Shown: positions 8,063-16,921, counted from the stretch's first letter. The stretch: 46,417 nt of DNA from Chloroflexota bacterium (GCA_025966365.1 JAICWV010000010.1:1-46417), one strand, 5' to 3'. Program-made: numbers and translations. Notes: generated by a model from the letters alone, not told the origin.

Positions 8063-9098
8063 TCTGAATGTCCTCGGGCATCTCCGACTGAGCGACGTGG
8101 CAGGCGGCGCGGTGATGCGGACGGAGGGTCCTGAGCGGCGGCGTCACGCGGTCGCAGATCTCGACTCGATAGGGGCATCGCCAGCGGAACCGGCACCCCT
8201 CTCCCGGGTCAATCACGCGTGGGGGCTCGGTCAGATCCACTGGAGGAGCCTCCTCCGTATCCGCGTGCGGGTCGGGAACCGCCGAGAGGAGCAGCTGAGT
8301 ATACGGATGCTTGGGATGCTGCAGGACATCCTCAGTCGGCCCTTCCTCGACCACGCGGCCGGCATACATGACGAGCAGGCGATCGGCCACGTAGCGGGCG
8401 CTGGCGATGTCGTGCGTGATGTACAGGAAAGAGACACCCTCCCGGCGGCACAGGTCGGTCATCAGATTGAGCACGCCGGTCCGGATCGAGACGTCGAGCA
8501 TGGAGACCGGCTCATCGGCCAGGATCAAATCGGGGCCGCAGGCCAGCGCCTGGGCAAACCCGTATCGCTGCCTCTGGCCGCCACTGAGCTCATATGGGTA
8601 CTTGCGCAAGTACTCGTCAGCCGGTGTCAGCCCCACCAGCTGAACGATTTTCTCTGCCTCGCGCACACGGTCGCGTCTGCCCAGCTCCTGCCGGTGCAGC
8701 TTGAGCGACCGAAATATGCCGTGTGACGCCCGAAACACGGGATTGAGCGAGCTGTACGGGTCCTGAAAGACCATCTGCACGCGGCTGCGATAGCTCCGCA
8801 GATTGTGCCGCATCGATGTCAGGGACCGACCCCGGTAGATGATCTCCCCGGCGGTTGGCTTGTAGATGCCGGCCAGCAAGCGCGCCACCGTGCTCTTCCC
8901 ACTGCCGCTCTCTCCCACCAGGGCCACGATTTCCCGCGGATAGATGACGAGATCGACATCGTCAACGGCATGAAGCAGCTTGCGCGAGAACAGGCCGCCC
9001 ACCCGGAAGTGCTGGGTGAGGCCGCGAGCCTCCAGGAGCGGCTCCCCTGTTGCGGGGTCAGGGCTCCGATCGGAGAGGCTGGCTGAGGTGTCGATCAT
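8031..9098 (-). CDS. Opp/Dpp-type ABC transporter ATPase, second subunit (OppF-like)
   Basis: The 355-residue ATPase carries Walker A GESGSGKST, the signature LSGGQRQR, Walker B LILADEPVS and the oligo_HPY C-terminal extension with clustered Cys (CRFRWRCPYRVEIC). It energises import together with the OppD-like partner. It is the last gene of the five-gene importer operon. Its ATG at 9098 lies inside the end of the OppD-like gene (41-bp overlap) and is preceded by AAGGGTGATGA. Peptide-family importers in several thermophilic and soil bacteria carry cello- or manno-oligosaccharides. The neighbouring GH4 operon makes a sugar substrate more likely than peptides. Confidence 0.9.
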   Translation of the reverse strand: MIDTSASLSDRSPDPATGEPLLEARGLTQHFRVGGLFSRKLLHAVDDVDLVIYPREIVALVGESGSGKSTVARLLAGIYKPTAGEIIYRGRSLTSMRHNLRSYRSRVQMVFQDPYSSLNPVFRASHGIFRSLKLHRQELGRRDRVREAEKIVQLVGLTPADEYLRKYPYELSGGQRQRYGFAQALACGPDLILADEPVSMLDVSIRTGVLNLMTDLCRREGVSFLYITHDIASARYVADRLLVMYAGRVVEEGPTEDVLQHPKHPYTQLLLSAVPDPHADTEEAPPVDLTEPPRVIDPGEGCRFRWRCPYRVEICDRVTPPLRTLRPHHRAACHVAQSEMPEDIQIRRQPPLASP

Positions 9099-10137
9099 TC
9101 ATCACCCTTCTGTCGTAGAGGAAGCAGCGGACGAGATCCGTTCCTCGAGGAGCATACAGATCCGGTTCTTCCTGTGGGCAAACATTCATGACGTGGGGGC
9201 ACCGCGGGTGGAACCTGCAGCCGCTCGGCGGAAAGCGCAGATCGGGCGGCCGCCCCGGTATGCCCTTTAATTCCTGCTTGGGACCGTGGACCGACGGATA
9301 CGCGGCGAGCAGTCCCTGGGTGTAGGGGTGCTTCGGATCCTTGAAGATGGCCCGGGTCGTATCCAGCTCCACGATCTGACCGGCGTACATGATGGCAAGC
9401 CGGTCGGAGTACCGGCCCACCAATGCCATGTCGTGGGTGACGAAGATCACCGTGAAGCCGAACTCGCTCTGGAGCTGCTTGATCTGGACCATGAGAGACC
9501 GCTGTGCCACCACGTCGAGCGCGGAGGTCGGCTCGTCCATGATGATCAGATCGGGCGTAAAGACGAGCGCCATGGCAATCATGGCGCGCTGGCGCATCCC
9601 GCCGCTGAGCTGGTGCGGAAAACTGTCCAGGTGGACCGGATCGATGCCCACCAGTTGCAGGACGCTGGCGCCCCGGAGGCGCGCGTCGCGTCTGGAGACC
9701 CGCCCGTGAGCTTTCATGGCGTCCTTGAGCTGACCGCCGATCGTCATCACCGGGTTGAGCGCGTTCATCGCGCTCTGCATGACCACCGAGTAATCGCGCC
9801 AGCGCAGGTGCCGCAGCTGCTTCTCGCGCATGTGGATCAGATTCTGGCCCTTGAAGACCACGTCGCCGCCCACGATCTCGGCGGGCGGCTGGAGGAGCCT
9901 GGCGATGGCAAAGAGCAGCGTGGACTTTCCACACCCGGATTCTCCGACGATGCCGAGAAACTCCCCCCTTCCCACTTGCAGGCTCACACGATCGACCGCC
10001 GTCACGGCAGCCGACTCTCCCGCGTATTCGACGCTGAGATCCCTGATGTCGAGGAGGACCGGCGGGAAGCCCGGGCGATCAGTCACAGCAATGTCCGCGG
10101 CGCTCATGCTCGCGGAGGACGGATCACTTCTTTGCAC
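9058..10137 (-). CDS. Opp/Dpp-type ABC transporter ATPase, first subunit (OppD-like)
   Basis: The protein has up to 359 residues with Walker A GESGCGKST, signature LSGGMRQR, Walker B LIIMDEPTS and the oligo_HPY C-terminal domain with Cys at GCRFHPRCPHVMNVC. The GTG at 10137 overlaps the upstream permease gene by 14 bp and has GAGGAG about 12 nt upstream. An ATG at 10107 (349 residues) has no clear ribosome site but matches the usual family N terminus better, so the start is open. The protein pairs with the OppF-like subunit as the asymmetric nucleotide-binding dimer of the importer. Confidence 0.9.
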   Translation of the reverse strand: MQRSDPSSASMSAADIAVTDRPGFPPVLLDIRDLSVEYAGESAAVTAVDRVSLQVGRGEFLGIVGESGCGKSTLLFAIARLLQPPAEIVGGDVVFKGQNLIHMREKQLRHLRWRDYSVVMQSAMNALNPVMTIGGQLKDAMKAHGRVSRRDARLRGASVLQLVGIDPVHLDSFPHQLSGGMRQRAMIAMALVFTPDLIIMDEPTSALDVVAQRSLMVQIKQLQSEFGFTVIFVTHDMALVGRYSDRLAIMYAGQIVELDTTRAIFKDPKHPYTQGLLAAYPSVHGPKQELKGIPGRPPDLRFPPSGCRFHPRCPHVMNVCPQEEPDLYAPRGTDLVRCFLYDRRVMNDRHLSQPLRSEP

Positions 10138-11068
10138 GTTTTCTGCGGGCTCCTCTCAGCGACGGGTTGGCGAGCTCGTCCACGGCGTAGTTGATGAAAG
10201 CCACGGAGGCGCCCAAGAGGGCGATGCACGTGCCCGGCGCCACGATCCAGAGTGGAGAGCCGGTCATGAGCGCTTCGTTGTTCTCGCCCCAGTACAGCAT
10301 CGTGCCCCAGCTCAGATCCGACGGGTTGCCCAGTCCGATGAACTGTAACCCGGCAGCCGCCAGTATCGCGTACAACGCCGCGCCCAGGAAGATGGCCACA
10401 ATCAGGGAGACCATGTTGGGCAGGACCTCGAAGACGATGACGTAGGCGCTGTTCTCACCCCGCACCCGCGCCGACTCCAGGAATTCGCGATTGCGCAACG
10501 ACAGCGCCTGCGGACGCAGCTGCCGCGCTCCGAAGGACCAGCCCGTGATAGCGATGACGCCGATCAGCACCCACATACCGCCGCCGCGAGCATAGGCGGC
10601 GATGACGATCATCAGGGGCAGGGCGGGAATGACCAGAAAGATGTCGGTAACCGACGAGAGCAGATTGTCCGCCACTCCCCCCAGGTAGGCGGCGCTGACA
10701 CCAATCAACACTGCCAGCATGGTGGCAGCCAAACCGGCCACGATGCCGATAATCAGCGTTTCTCGACTCCCCCAGATGAGCTGCGACAGTATGTCCTGGC
10801 CCTGTGAGGTGGTGCCGAGCCAGAAGGCGTGAGATGGAGGCGCGCCGGGAGGGCCGACGGTGGCGTTCGGGTCGTAGGGGGCCAGAACGGGGGCGAACAC
10901 TGCCGTCACCACAATGGCGGCAAGAATGATGACGCCGACGAGCGCCTTGCGGTTGGAGAGGATGACGGAGCCAACCCGCGCCAGCATGCCAGGGCGTGCA
11001 GGAAGTTTCGATTGAGGGAGAACCGGAGCTACCCGAGCTTCGTCGTCAACGGCAATGTGCTGGTACAT
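10124..11068 (-). CDS. Opp/Dpp-type ABC transporter permease (OppC-like)
   Basis: This 314-residue membrane protein has an N-terminal cytoplasmic tail (about 40 residues) with the OppC_N region. About six transmembrane helices follow, the first being VGVIILAAIVVTAVFAPVLA. The periplasmic-side motif LGTTSQGQDILSQLIWGSRE and the cytoplasmic EAA loop near GENSAYVIVFEVLPN are typical of OppC/DppC. The ATG at 11068 is selected because GGAGGGAGGAG directly precedes it; the open frame runs 18 codons further upstream into the OppB gene. It forms the channel with the OppB-like protein 16 bp upstream. Confidence 0.9.
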   Translation of the reverse strand: MYQHIAVDDEARVAPVLPQSKLPARPGMLARVGSVILSNRKALVGVIILAAIVVTAVFAPVLAPYDPNATVGPPGAPPSHAFWLGTTSQGQDILSQLIWGSRETLIIGIVAGLAATMLAVLIGVSAAYLGGVADNLLSSVTDIFLVIPALPLMIVIAAYARGGGMWVLIGVIAITGWSFGARQLRPQALSLRNREFLESARVRGENSAYVIVFEVLPNMVSLIVAIFLGAALYAILAAAGLQFIGLGNPSDLSWGTMLYWGENNEALMTGSPLWIVAPGTCIALLGASVAFINYAVDELANPSLRGARRKRAKK

Positions 11069-11084
11069 GTCTCCTCCCTCCCTG

Positions 11085-12068
11085 TTACTCCCGCGACCGC
11101 GTACGCGGATCGAGAACGGCATTCACGACGTCGGCAAGCAGAATGGCGACCAGAACCGTCAGAGTGACAAACAGGAACAGGGCCTGCATCAGCGGATAGT
11201 CCTCGTTGTCGACCGCCTGGAGGAAGAGATAGCCGATCCCGGGATAGGTGAAGACCATTTCCGTCAGCAGCAGTCCGCTGACGACGAAGCCGAGTGCCAT
11301 GGCGAAGCCGGTTAGATTGGGAAGAATGGCATTGCGCCCCGCGTACAGCACCATGATGCGAAGCGGGGCGAGACCCTTGGCGCGGGCCATGCGGACATAG
11401 TCTTCGGACAGGGTTCCGATCATGTTGTTTCGCATGGTCAGAATCCAGCCGCCGATGGCGGTGATGATGATGGTGAGAGCCGGCAGCAGAGCGTGTACGG
11501 CCACCTGCTGGATAAAGGACCACGACAGGGAGATATTTGAGTTCTCATCGTAGCCAAACCCCATGGGAAGCCAGCTATGGCTGATGGAAAACACGTAAAT
11601 GCAAATCAAGCCCAGCCAGAAGTAGGGAATGGTTGAGAGCACCACGAATCCCGGCGTCAAGACGCCGTCGACGACCCCGCCACGGCGCCAGGCGACCACC
11701 ATGCCGATGAAGGTGCCGAGGACAAAGGCAATGATAGTGGTAGTCCCCGCCAGAAAGAGTGTCCAGGGAAGAGCCTGCAGCACCACCGTGCTGACCTTCG
11801 ATGGAAAAAAGGTGACTGACAGGCCGAAGTTCCCATGGATCGTGTTGTTCAGGTAATCAACGTACTGCTGCGGCAGGCTTTCGTGCGTGCGCAGCCCAAA
11901 TGCGGCCTGGAGCGCGTTGATCGCGGCAGGATTGAGACGGCCCTTGTAGCGGGCCATCAGGGCTGCCGTCGGACTGCCGGGCATCATCCGCGGCAGGATG
12001 AAGTTCAGGGTCAAGGCGGCCCAGACGGTGATGAGGAAGAACCAGAGGCGCCGAACGATGATGGTCAC
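11085..12068 (-). CDS. Opp/Dpp-type ABC transporter permease (OppB-like)
   Basis: This 327-residue permease starts with a transmembrane helix (RRLWFFLITVWAALTLNFIL) and the typical RMMPGSP motif. It shows about six helices and the EAA loop around GLAPLRIMVLYAGRNAILPN. I chose the GTG at 12068 because a longer frame from the ATG at 12125 would translate through a perfect 24-bp palindrome (12098-12121), giving an N terminus unlike the family. No strong ribosome-binding site precedes the GTG, so translation may depend on coupling or on the hairpin. Confidence 0.88.
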   Translation of the reverse strand: MTIIVRRLWFFLITVWAALTLNFILPRMMPGSPTAALMARYKGRLNPAAINALQAAFGLRTHESLPQQYVDYLNNTIHGNFGLSVTFFPSKVSTVVLQALPWTLFLAGTTTIIAFVLGTFIGMVVAWRRGGVVDGVLTPGFVVLSTIPYFWLGLICIYVFSISHSWLPMGFGYDENSNISLSWSFIQQVAVHALLPALTIIITAIGGWILTMRNNMIGTLSEDYVRMARAKGLAPLRIMVLYAGRNAILPNLTGFAMALGFVVSGLLLTEMVFTYPGIGYLFLQAVDNEDYPLMQALFLFVTLTVLVAILLADVVNAVLDPRTRSRE

Positions 12069-12097
12069 GGCACACCGCTGCTTTCTATGCGCGGTAG

Positions 12098-12121
12098 GCC
12101 GGCCGGCGATCGCCGGCCGGC
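12098..12121. repeat. Perfect 24-bp GC-rich palindrome between binding-protein and permease genes
   Basis: The sequence from 12098 to 12121 equals its own reverse complement (GCCGGCCGGCGATCGCCGGC is its first part). As RNA it would form a very stable 10-bp stem with a GAUC loop. It lies after the OppA-like stop (12181) and just before the OppB-like start. This is where many ABC operons carry a stem-loop that protects the binding-protein mRNA or attenuates read-through. There is no T-run, so it is not a simple intrinsic terminator. Confidence 0.8.
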
Positions 12122-12180
12122 ACATCCCCGTGCACTGATCTTACGTCATGACGGTACGTTTCAGATTTGGCCCGCCCCGA

Positions 12181-13887
12181 CTACTTACGGTGGACAGTCG
12201 TCAGGACAACCGCCCAGTCGGGGTAGTTGTACGGCGGAGGAGTTGCGTACGGATTGCTCGGCGTGGGCCAGCCCACGATTTGCGAGGTATCGTACTGGAA
12301 CCAGTAGATGCCTTCCAGCACCGGGATCACCGGCACCTGCAGCAGCATGACCCGCTGAATGTTCCTGATGATCTTATGCTGCCGCGATGAAGATGCGGTC
12401 TGTGAGTAGCTATTCAGCAGCCCGTCCACGTATCCGGAGCGGAAGCGCTCGAAATTGCTGGGGGCGCTCTTGCCGATCGGCGCTGTATTGGCGCTGTGGA
12501 GCATCTGGTAGTACATGTAGTACGGCGTGGGACCACCACCTGGCTGGTCGTAGGTCAACTGAAAGTGTCCCTGCTCCTCGCGGGCGGTGTGGGTGTCGCC
12601 GGAGACGTTCTCGGCACTGGCGTCGATGCCGATCGCCTTCAGGTTCTTGACAATGATCTGCACCTCTGCGACCCAGTCTGTAAATGGACCCACGTTGAGG
12701 ATGGACAGGCTGAGCTTCCGGCCCTTGTTGTCCCGGAAGATGCCATCCGAGCCTTTCTTGAAGCCGGCCGCCTGGAGCAGACTGATTGCCTTCGAGGGGT
12801 TGTATCCGTAATTGAATTTATTGGCCAATCCTCTGGCGTACCAGCCCTTGTAATTGGGAAGGATGATGGCCGTCTGGTTGGCCGGCGGCAGATACCCATA
12901 GACTCCCAGCTTGGATATCTGGCTCCGATCAAGCGCGTAAGAGATGGCCTTGCGCACGGCCAGGATGTTGGTCGGCCAGGCGGTGAGGTTCGGGTACAGC
13001 TGGACGTTGGAGGTACTCGGTGGGTACCAGATGTGGCGATTTTTGGTGTCGCGGGCGAGGTAGTACGCCTTCACATTGGGAATGAACTGCCCGCCCCAAT
13101 TGGCTTTGCCCTGCGCTAGGTAGAGGTTGCCCGGCTGATTATCCAGAAACGCGGGGTACCGCACCTCCGAGATGTACGGCTTGGGCGCATCCCAGTAATG
13201 CGGGTTCCGCATGTAGACGATGTTCTGGTTCGAGCAGCTCTTCAGCAGGAACGGCCCGCTGCCGACCGGCTTCGGGTTGTTGTACGTGACAGGATTGGCG
13301 ATCTTGGACCAGATGTGTTGCGGAAGAACGAAGGTCTGATCCGCGATGTAGTAGAAGAACGGAACCGAGGGCTTCTTGAAATTGATGACGACCTTGTTGC
13401 CGCTGGACGAGACGCTGGAGAGGACTGTCCACAGAGCGTTCAGGTCCAGGCCCTTGAACTTCTTGAGCAGGTTGTAGGTGAATGCAACATCTGCTGCCGT
13501 GAGGGGTTTGCCGTCCGACCACTTGACGCCGGTCCGAATGGTAAAGGTCAGCCGCCTGTTGCCTCTGGACCAGGAGTAGCCCGTGGCCAGCCAGGGCCGT
13601 TGATTGTTGTTCAGGGCGTTGACGTACCACAGGGGCTCGTACATGATGCCGGCCGAAAAGGCCTGACCGGCACTCCCTGCCTGCGTATAGGGATTAAAGC
13701 CGCAGGTCCAGGTGCTGCCGCTGACGTTGTCGATCGTGACCACTCCGCCCATCTTGACCTGCGACGTGGATGATGATGCGCCACTCGCCGGCCCGAATCC
13801 TGCTGCCAGGGCCAGAACCAGGGCCAGCGGGATCAAGTGCCTCCAGTGGAACCCGCGAGCTAACCGCGTGAGAAAACGACCAACCAT
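12181..13887 (-). CDS. Extracellular solute-binding protein of the Opp/Dpp-type importer (SBP_bac_5)
   Basis: The 568-residue protein has an N-terminal basic stretch and hydrophobic segment (IPLALVLALAAGFGPASG), then the mature family-5 binding domain with the landmark FTIRTGVKWSDGKPLTAADV (near residue 120). No lipobox Cys is visible, so it may be held by an uncleaved helix or released. Family 5 proteins bind peptides, nickel or oligosaccharides; the adjoining GH4/kinase operon points to an oligosaccharide or glycoside. The ATG at 13887 is preferred because AAGGAGG ends about 10 nt before it; the ATG at 13893 sits almost on that site. It is the first gene of its operon. Confidence 0.88.
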   Translation of the reverse strand: MVGRFLTRLARGFHWRHLIPLALVLALAAGFGPASGASSSTSQVKMGGVVTIDNVSGSTWTCGFNPYTQAGSAGQAFSAGIMYEPLWYVNALNNNQRPWLATGYSWSRGNRRLTFTIRTGVKWSDGKPLTAADVAFTYNLLKKFKGLDLNALWTVLSSVSSSGNKVVINFKKPSVPFFYYIADQTFVLPQHIWSKIANPVTYNNPKPVGSGPFLLKSCSNQNIVYMRNPHYWDAPKPYISEVRYPAFLDNQPGNLYLAQGKANWGGQFIPNVKAYYLARDTKNRHIWYPPSTSNVQLYPNLTAWPTNILAVRKAISYALDRSQISKLGVYGYLPPANQTAIILPNYKGWYARGLANKFNYGYNPSKAISLLQAAGFKKGSDGIFRDNKGRKLSLSILNVGPFTDWVAEVQIIVKNLKAIGIDASAENVSGDTHTAREEQGHFQLTYDQPGGGPTPYYMYYQMLHSANTAPIGKSAPSNFERFRSGYVDGLLNSYSQTASSSRQHKIIRNIQRVMLLQVPVIPVLEGIYWFQYDTSQIVGWPTPSNPYATPPPYNYPDWAVVLTTVHRK

Positions 13888-14105
13888 GTTCATCTCCTCC
13901 TTGTGTACAGTGCTGCGCTCCGGGACGGGTCACCTATGAATCGCGGCCAGTACCCTCCTTTTCTCAGTCCGCCCCGTGACGTCTTCTCGCTCCCAGGCCT
14001 GGGCGGGATAAAAAAGGACAAGAACTGTCACGGTGTTCAAGCGGTTGCCCGCTGCATCTGGCGGGCCTTCATGTCACGCATTCGAGGCGCGGTGGCCACG
14101 GCTTC
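13888..14105 (-). other. Long 5' leader of the ABC importer operon
   Basis: About 210 nt separate the predicted promoter from the binding-protein start. The stretch holds no convincing gene. On the minus strand it contains a hairpin with arms at 14047-14052 and 14061-14066 (GCCCGC/GCGGGC) and a CCCAGGCCTGGG palindrome near 13995-14006. No riboswitch class was recognised. Confidence 0.4.
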
Positions 14106-14134
14106 ACCTTAGCGCGAACATCATTGCAAGTCAA
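14106..14134 (-). promoter_or_regulatory. Sigma70-type promoter of the ABC importer operon
   Basis: On the minus strand TTGACT (14134-14129) is followed after exactly 17 nt by TAAGGT (14111-14106). It is the best promoter match upstream of the binding-protein gene and is correctly oriented. Confidence 0.6.
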
Positions 14135-14175
14135 TGGACGCCCCCGCGATACCCTGGAAAAGCAAACATAAAGGG

Positions 14176-14209
14176 GACCGGGCCGGCCTGATTTCAGGCC
14201 AGCCCGGTT
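14176..14209. terminator. Stem-loop terminator-like structure after the DUF5666 gene
   Basis: Arms 14177-14190 and 14195-14208 pair with one mismatch around an ATTT loop. It lies 39 nt beyond the stop of the minus-strand DUF5666 gene. The following U-tract is weak (CCCCTTTATG), so termination may be partial or factor-assisted. It also separates this gene from the ABC operon promoter. Confidence 0.55.
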
Positions 14210-14247
14210 CAGAGAGCTTCTGGCGCTTTTAGTCTGGAGCCGGCGGA

Positions 14248-15102
14248 TTACGGGGCTGTCTGCAGATTGACGATCGTCGCGGCGACGGTGCCGTCCGCCA
14301 ATCGTGTTCCTGTCACCGCCACCTTCTGGCCGGAAGCCAGCGTCGGGGCCGTGGCCTGAGTCTGCCCCTTGACCCGGAACTGCGTGGTAGTCCCTGTCGT
14401 CACCGTTACCGTCTGCCCATTGTTGCGGGTCAGAACGAACGAGCCCGGCCCCACGCTGGCAATGGTTCCGGAAACACGCGCCTGCTTGGGTGCCGTGCCT
14501 CCCACCACATTCTTCGCGCGCAGGGTTCCGTCAGTCAGCGTCTGCGCCTGCACCGTCAGGGTGAGCCCTGAAGGAATGGACGGCATCGTGGTCGACTTCT
14601 GCCCGTTGATGGTGAACCTTGTCGTGGATCCGGTGGGAATCGTCACCGACTGTCCGCTCTTGACGGCAATCGTCAGCGACGAGCCGTTGGTCGACGACAG
14701 TGTGCCCTTGTACTGCACAGGCAGCGGAACGGCGAAGGGCGTGACGTCGTACTGCACGGTGGACGCAGTGAAGCCGTTGATGTAGCGGCCCACGGCGTAG
14801 ATCTGATCTCCAGCCTTGTATCCTGCCGTGGTCGCGGCGGTACTTCGCGCTTTGAAATGCGTGCTGGAGGTAAAGGCGATGGTGAGATTCCCGTTGGACG
14901 GGGTCTTGACGGTGGCTCCGCTGCTGCTTGTGCTCACGACCGAGCCAAACACGATCGCTCCGCCTGCACGACTCTTCGTCTGCTGCGCAGTCGCAGTCCA
15001 GTTCTGGGCCAGCCCGGTTGCCGCAAAGGCCGTAACGGATATGCCGGTGACCAGGGCAAGCGTCGCACAGGTGCTGGCCGCGAGAGTGCTGTAGCGTTTC
15101 AT
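14248..15102 (-). CDS. Exported protein with about three DUF5666-like units
   Basis: The 284-residue protein begins with a signal peptide (STCATLALVTGISVTAFAAT). It then has three beta-rich units, each starting with a G-x-(V/L/I)-x-S strand: GSVVSTSSSGATVKT, GTLSSTNGSSLTIAV and GTIASVGPGSFVLT. Each unit continues with a G-x-T-V-T/TTxF strand and a loop ending in L-A/D-G-x-K-V. This is the DUF5666 pattern of small OB-like beta domains; its function is unknown. The ATG at 15102 is preceded by AAGGAG at 5 nt. A much larger relative with ten units lies at 34401-36773. Confidence 0.75.
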   Translation of the reverse strand: MKRYSTLAASTCATLALVTGISVTAFAATGLAQNWTATAQQTKSRAGGAIVFGSVVSTSSSGATVKTPSNGNLTIAFTSSTHFKARSTAATTAGYKAGDQIYAVGRYINGFTASTVQYDVTPFAVPLPVQYKGTLSSTNGSSLTIAVKSGQSVTIPTGSTTRFTINGQKSTTMPSIPSGLTLTVQAQTLTDGTLRAKNVVGGTAPKQARVSGTIASVGPGSFVLTRNNGQTVTVTTGTTTQFRVKGQTQATAPTLASGQKVAVTGTRLADGTVAATIVNLQTAP

Positions 15103-15205
15103 CAATGCTCCTTGCTGTGAAAATGTCAGCGCCGACCTCAAAAATGTAGAGTATCTATCTTTCCAGCCTCTTGCCCCGGTCTGAAATCTTCCTGAAACCT
15201 GCGTG

Positions 15206-16696
15206 TCAGCTGTGGGGAAGATTCCAGGTACTGGCCACGAACCAGATATAGCCGCCGACCGCCGCCAGGAGGACCGCGCTGATCCCGACCTGAAACCAGG
15301 GCGCCGCCCGGCGCAACACCGCGCGCATGCCCGGCCGCCTTTCCGACAGGGGCACAAACACCGCGACCATCCAGACGGCGCCGATGGCAATGACGGCAAG
15401 CCCGGCGAATCCGTACGCCTTCATCGGGCGGTAGCGTTGCGGCGGGGTGGTCGGACACGGGCGGGTGGAGAGGGTAAGGGGCGCAAGCGGCTTCTGATGG
15501 AGGTCGAAGGAGCTGAGCAGACTGTTGGAGGCGCGATCCACCGGGCCGGTCGGGGACAGGTGGTACAGCGTTTCCACCAGCTTGAGGATCGACCCGAAGT
15601 TGAGCGGGGTGTGATCGATCTCGTGGGGCCGCGCGTACGGCGAGATGATGATGGCCGGAACGCGCAGACCGTACTGGATGAGTGGATTCGGGCCCTTCGG
15701 CGGCACGACGTGATCGTAGAAGCCGCCAAAATCATCCCAGGTGAGGATGATGGCAGTATGTTGCCACTCGGTTCGATTGCCCATAACCGCATTGATCTGC
15801 TGCACCGTCCAGTTCTCGCCGGCGCAGACACTGAATCCGGGGTGGTCGCTGACGGTAAACGGCTGAACCAGCCAGCTGACCGTCGGCAGCTTTCCCGCCG
15901 CGGCGTCCGGAACGAACTGCGAGTAGTCCGCCATATGCGTACTCCAGTCGAGACCATTGCGGATGTGCTTGATGGCGTCGAAGGAGTTCCAGAAGTAGCC
16001 GTCGTGGCCCTGCGTCGGCGCGTAGTACGTCCAGGAGATGCGCTTCTTGTCGAGCTCGTCCCCAATGGTGCGGAAGTCGAAGCAGGGGTACGCGTAATGG
16101 ATACGTCCCTGACGTCCCTCCTCTTCCACCACCGCCGACGACGGCGAGTCGCATCCCCAGGCATTGAGCGTGCCCGACGGGCTCCCATCTACCCCGTTGT
16201 CTCGTCCGGCAATGGTGAAGAGATGGTTCGCAAAGCTGTTTCCCATGATCGTGGAGAAGAACTTGTCGTCGAGGGTGAAGTGCCGGGCGTACGCCCAGTA
16301 ATTGGGAATATCGGACTCATAGAACTGTGAGTCCGACATGTTTTGCCCGTTCTGAACCGCTCCGCCCAGCTCATCAAACCGATCCATCTTCCCGTTGTCA
16401 ATGGCCTGCCGGGCGTCCCGAATGGTGTGAGCGATATCGGTGGCAAGCCGGTCAATCTGGTGCGTCAGCGGATGCCGCGACCCGTCCAGCCAGGGATACG
16501 TCGTCGTGCCATCGGCGCCGGGAAAGCGCCCGAACATGCTGTCGAAGGTGCGATTCTCTTTGTCCATGATCACGATATGCGTGATCTTCGGGCAGGCAAC
16601 GCTCCCGCAGGGAGCGGCGGCCCAGACCACGTGTGGGCCTTTCACAAGCGCCAGTAAGGCGGACAGAAGGACGAGGCCGGCCGCGCCGTATCTCAT
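15206..16696 (-). CDS. Exported, membrane-anchored phosphoesterase (phospholipase C / AcpA family)
   Basis: The 496-residue protein has a signal peptide ([20 protein letters not shown]) and then the phosphoesterase family PF04185. Motifs are [16 protein letters not shown] (metal-binding Glu/Asn and Thr region, near residue 42), [20 protein letters not shown] (near residue 138) and [17 protein letters not shown] (near residue 310). Members hydrolyse phosphodiester or phosphomonoester bonds, for example phospholipids. After the catalytic domain, two transmembrane helices (about residues 425-447 and 465-487) would anchor it, unlike secreted phospholipases. It may serve phosphate acquisition from lipids; the substrate is not shown by the sequence. 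Confidence 0.85.
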   Translation of the reverse strand: MRYGAAGLVLLSALLALVKGPHVVWAAAPCGSVACPKITHIVIMDKENRTFDSMFGRFPGADGTTTYPWLDGSRHPLTHQIDRLATDIAHTIRDARQAIDNGKMDRFDELGGAVQNGQNMSDSQFYESDIPNYWAYARHFTLDDKFFSTIMGNSFANHLFTIAGRDNGVDGSPSGTLNAWGCDSPSSAVVEEEGRQGRIHYAYPCFDFRTIGDELDKKRISWTYYAPTQGHDGYFWNSFDAIKHIRNGLDWSTHMADYSQFVPDAAAGKLPTVSWLVQPFTVSDHPGFSVCAGENWTVQQINAVMGNRTEWQHTAIILTWDDFGGFYDHVVPPKGPNPLIQYGLRVPAIIISPYARPHEIDHTPLNFGSILKLVETLYHLSPTGPVDRASNSLLSSFDLHQKPLAPLTLSTRPCPTTPPQRYRPMKAYGFAGLAVIAIGAVWMVAVFVPLSERRPGMRAVLRRAAPWFQVGISAVLLAAVGGYIWFVASTWNLPHS

Positions 16697-16702
16697 ATGG
16701 AG

Positions 16703-16921
16703 TCAGGGCGTAGCAGCCACGCGCGGTCGGCGCGGAACTCCTGTCTTCCTATCCCGCCGAAGATCCTCTGACGCTTGCTTTCGGAGGGCATTCTGGTGCG
16801 CTGTGAGTGCGGGCGTGATGCGCATATGTGCCGACAGCTCCTGGTTGGTGGGATTCTGGAGTGCGTCCGCCAGCACGATCCCGTCCTGCTGGAGCGGCAC
16901 ATGCTGCACTTCCCACGTCAT
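16703..16921 (-). CDS. Possible small protein, 72 aa
   Basis: This frame ends 6 bp before the phosphoesterase ATG on the same strand. It reads as an ordinary soluble composition: hydrophilic, with Gln- and Leu-rich helices (VQHVPLQQDGIVLADALQNP) and a basic tail. No family is recognised and there is no clear ribosome-binding site. It could be real and coupled to the phosphoesterase, or a chance frame. Confidence 0.3.
   Translation of the reverse strand: MTWEVQHVPLQQDGIVLADALQNPTNQELSAHMRITPALTAHQNALRKQASEDLRRDRKTGVPRRPRVAATP

Noticed and set aside
9286-10194. Plus-strand frame of 302 codons over the OppD-like gene
   Set aside because: It lies opposite Walker A, signature and Walker B motifs of the real gene and has no family features.
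15203-16330. Plus-strand frame of 375 codons over the phosphoesterase
   Set aside because: The opposite strand has a signal peptide, family motifs and membrane helices.
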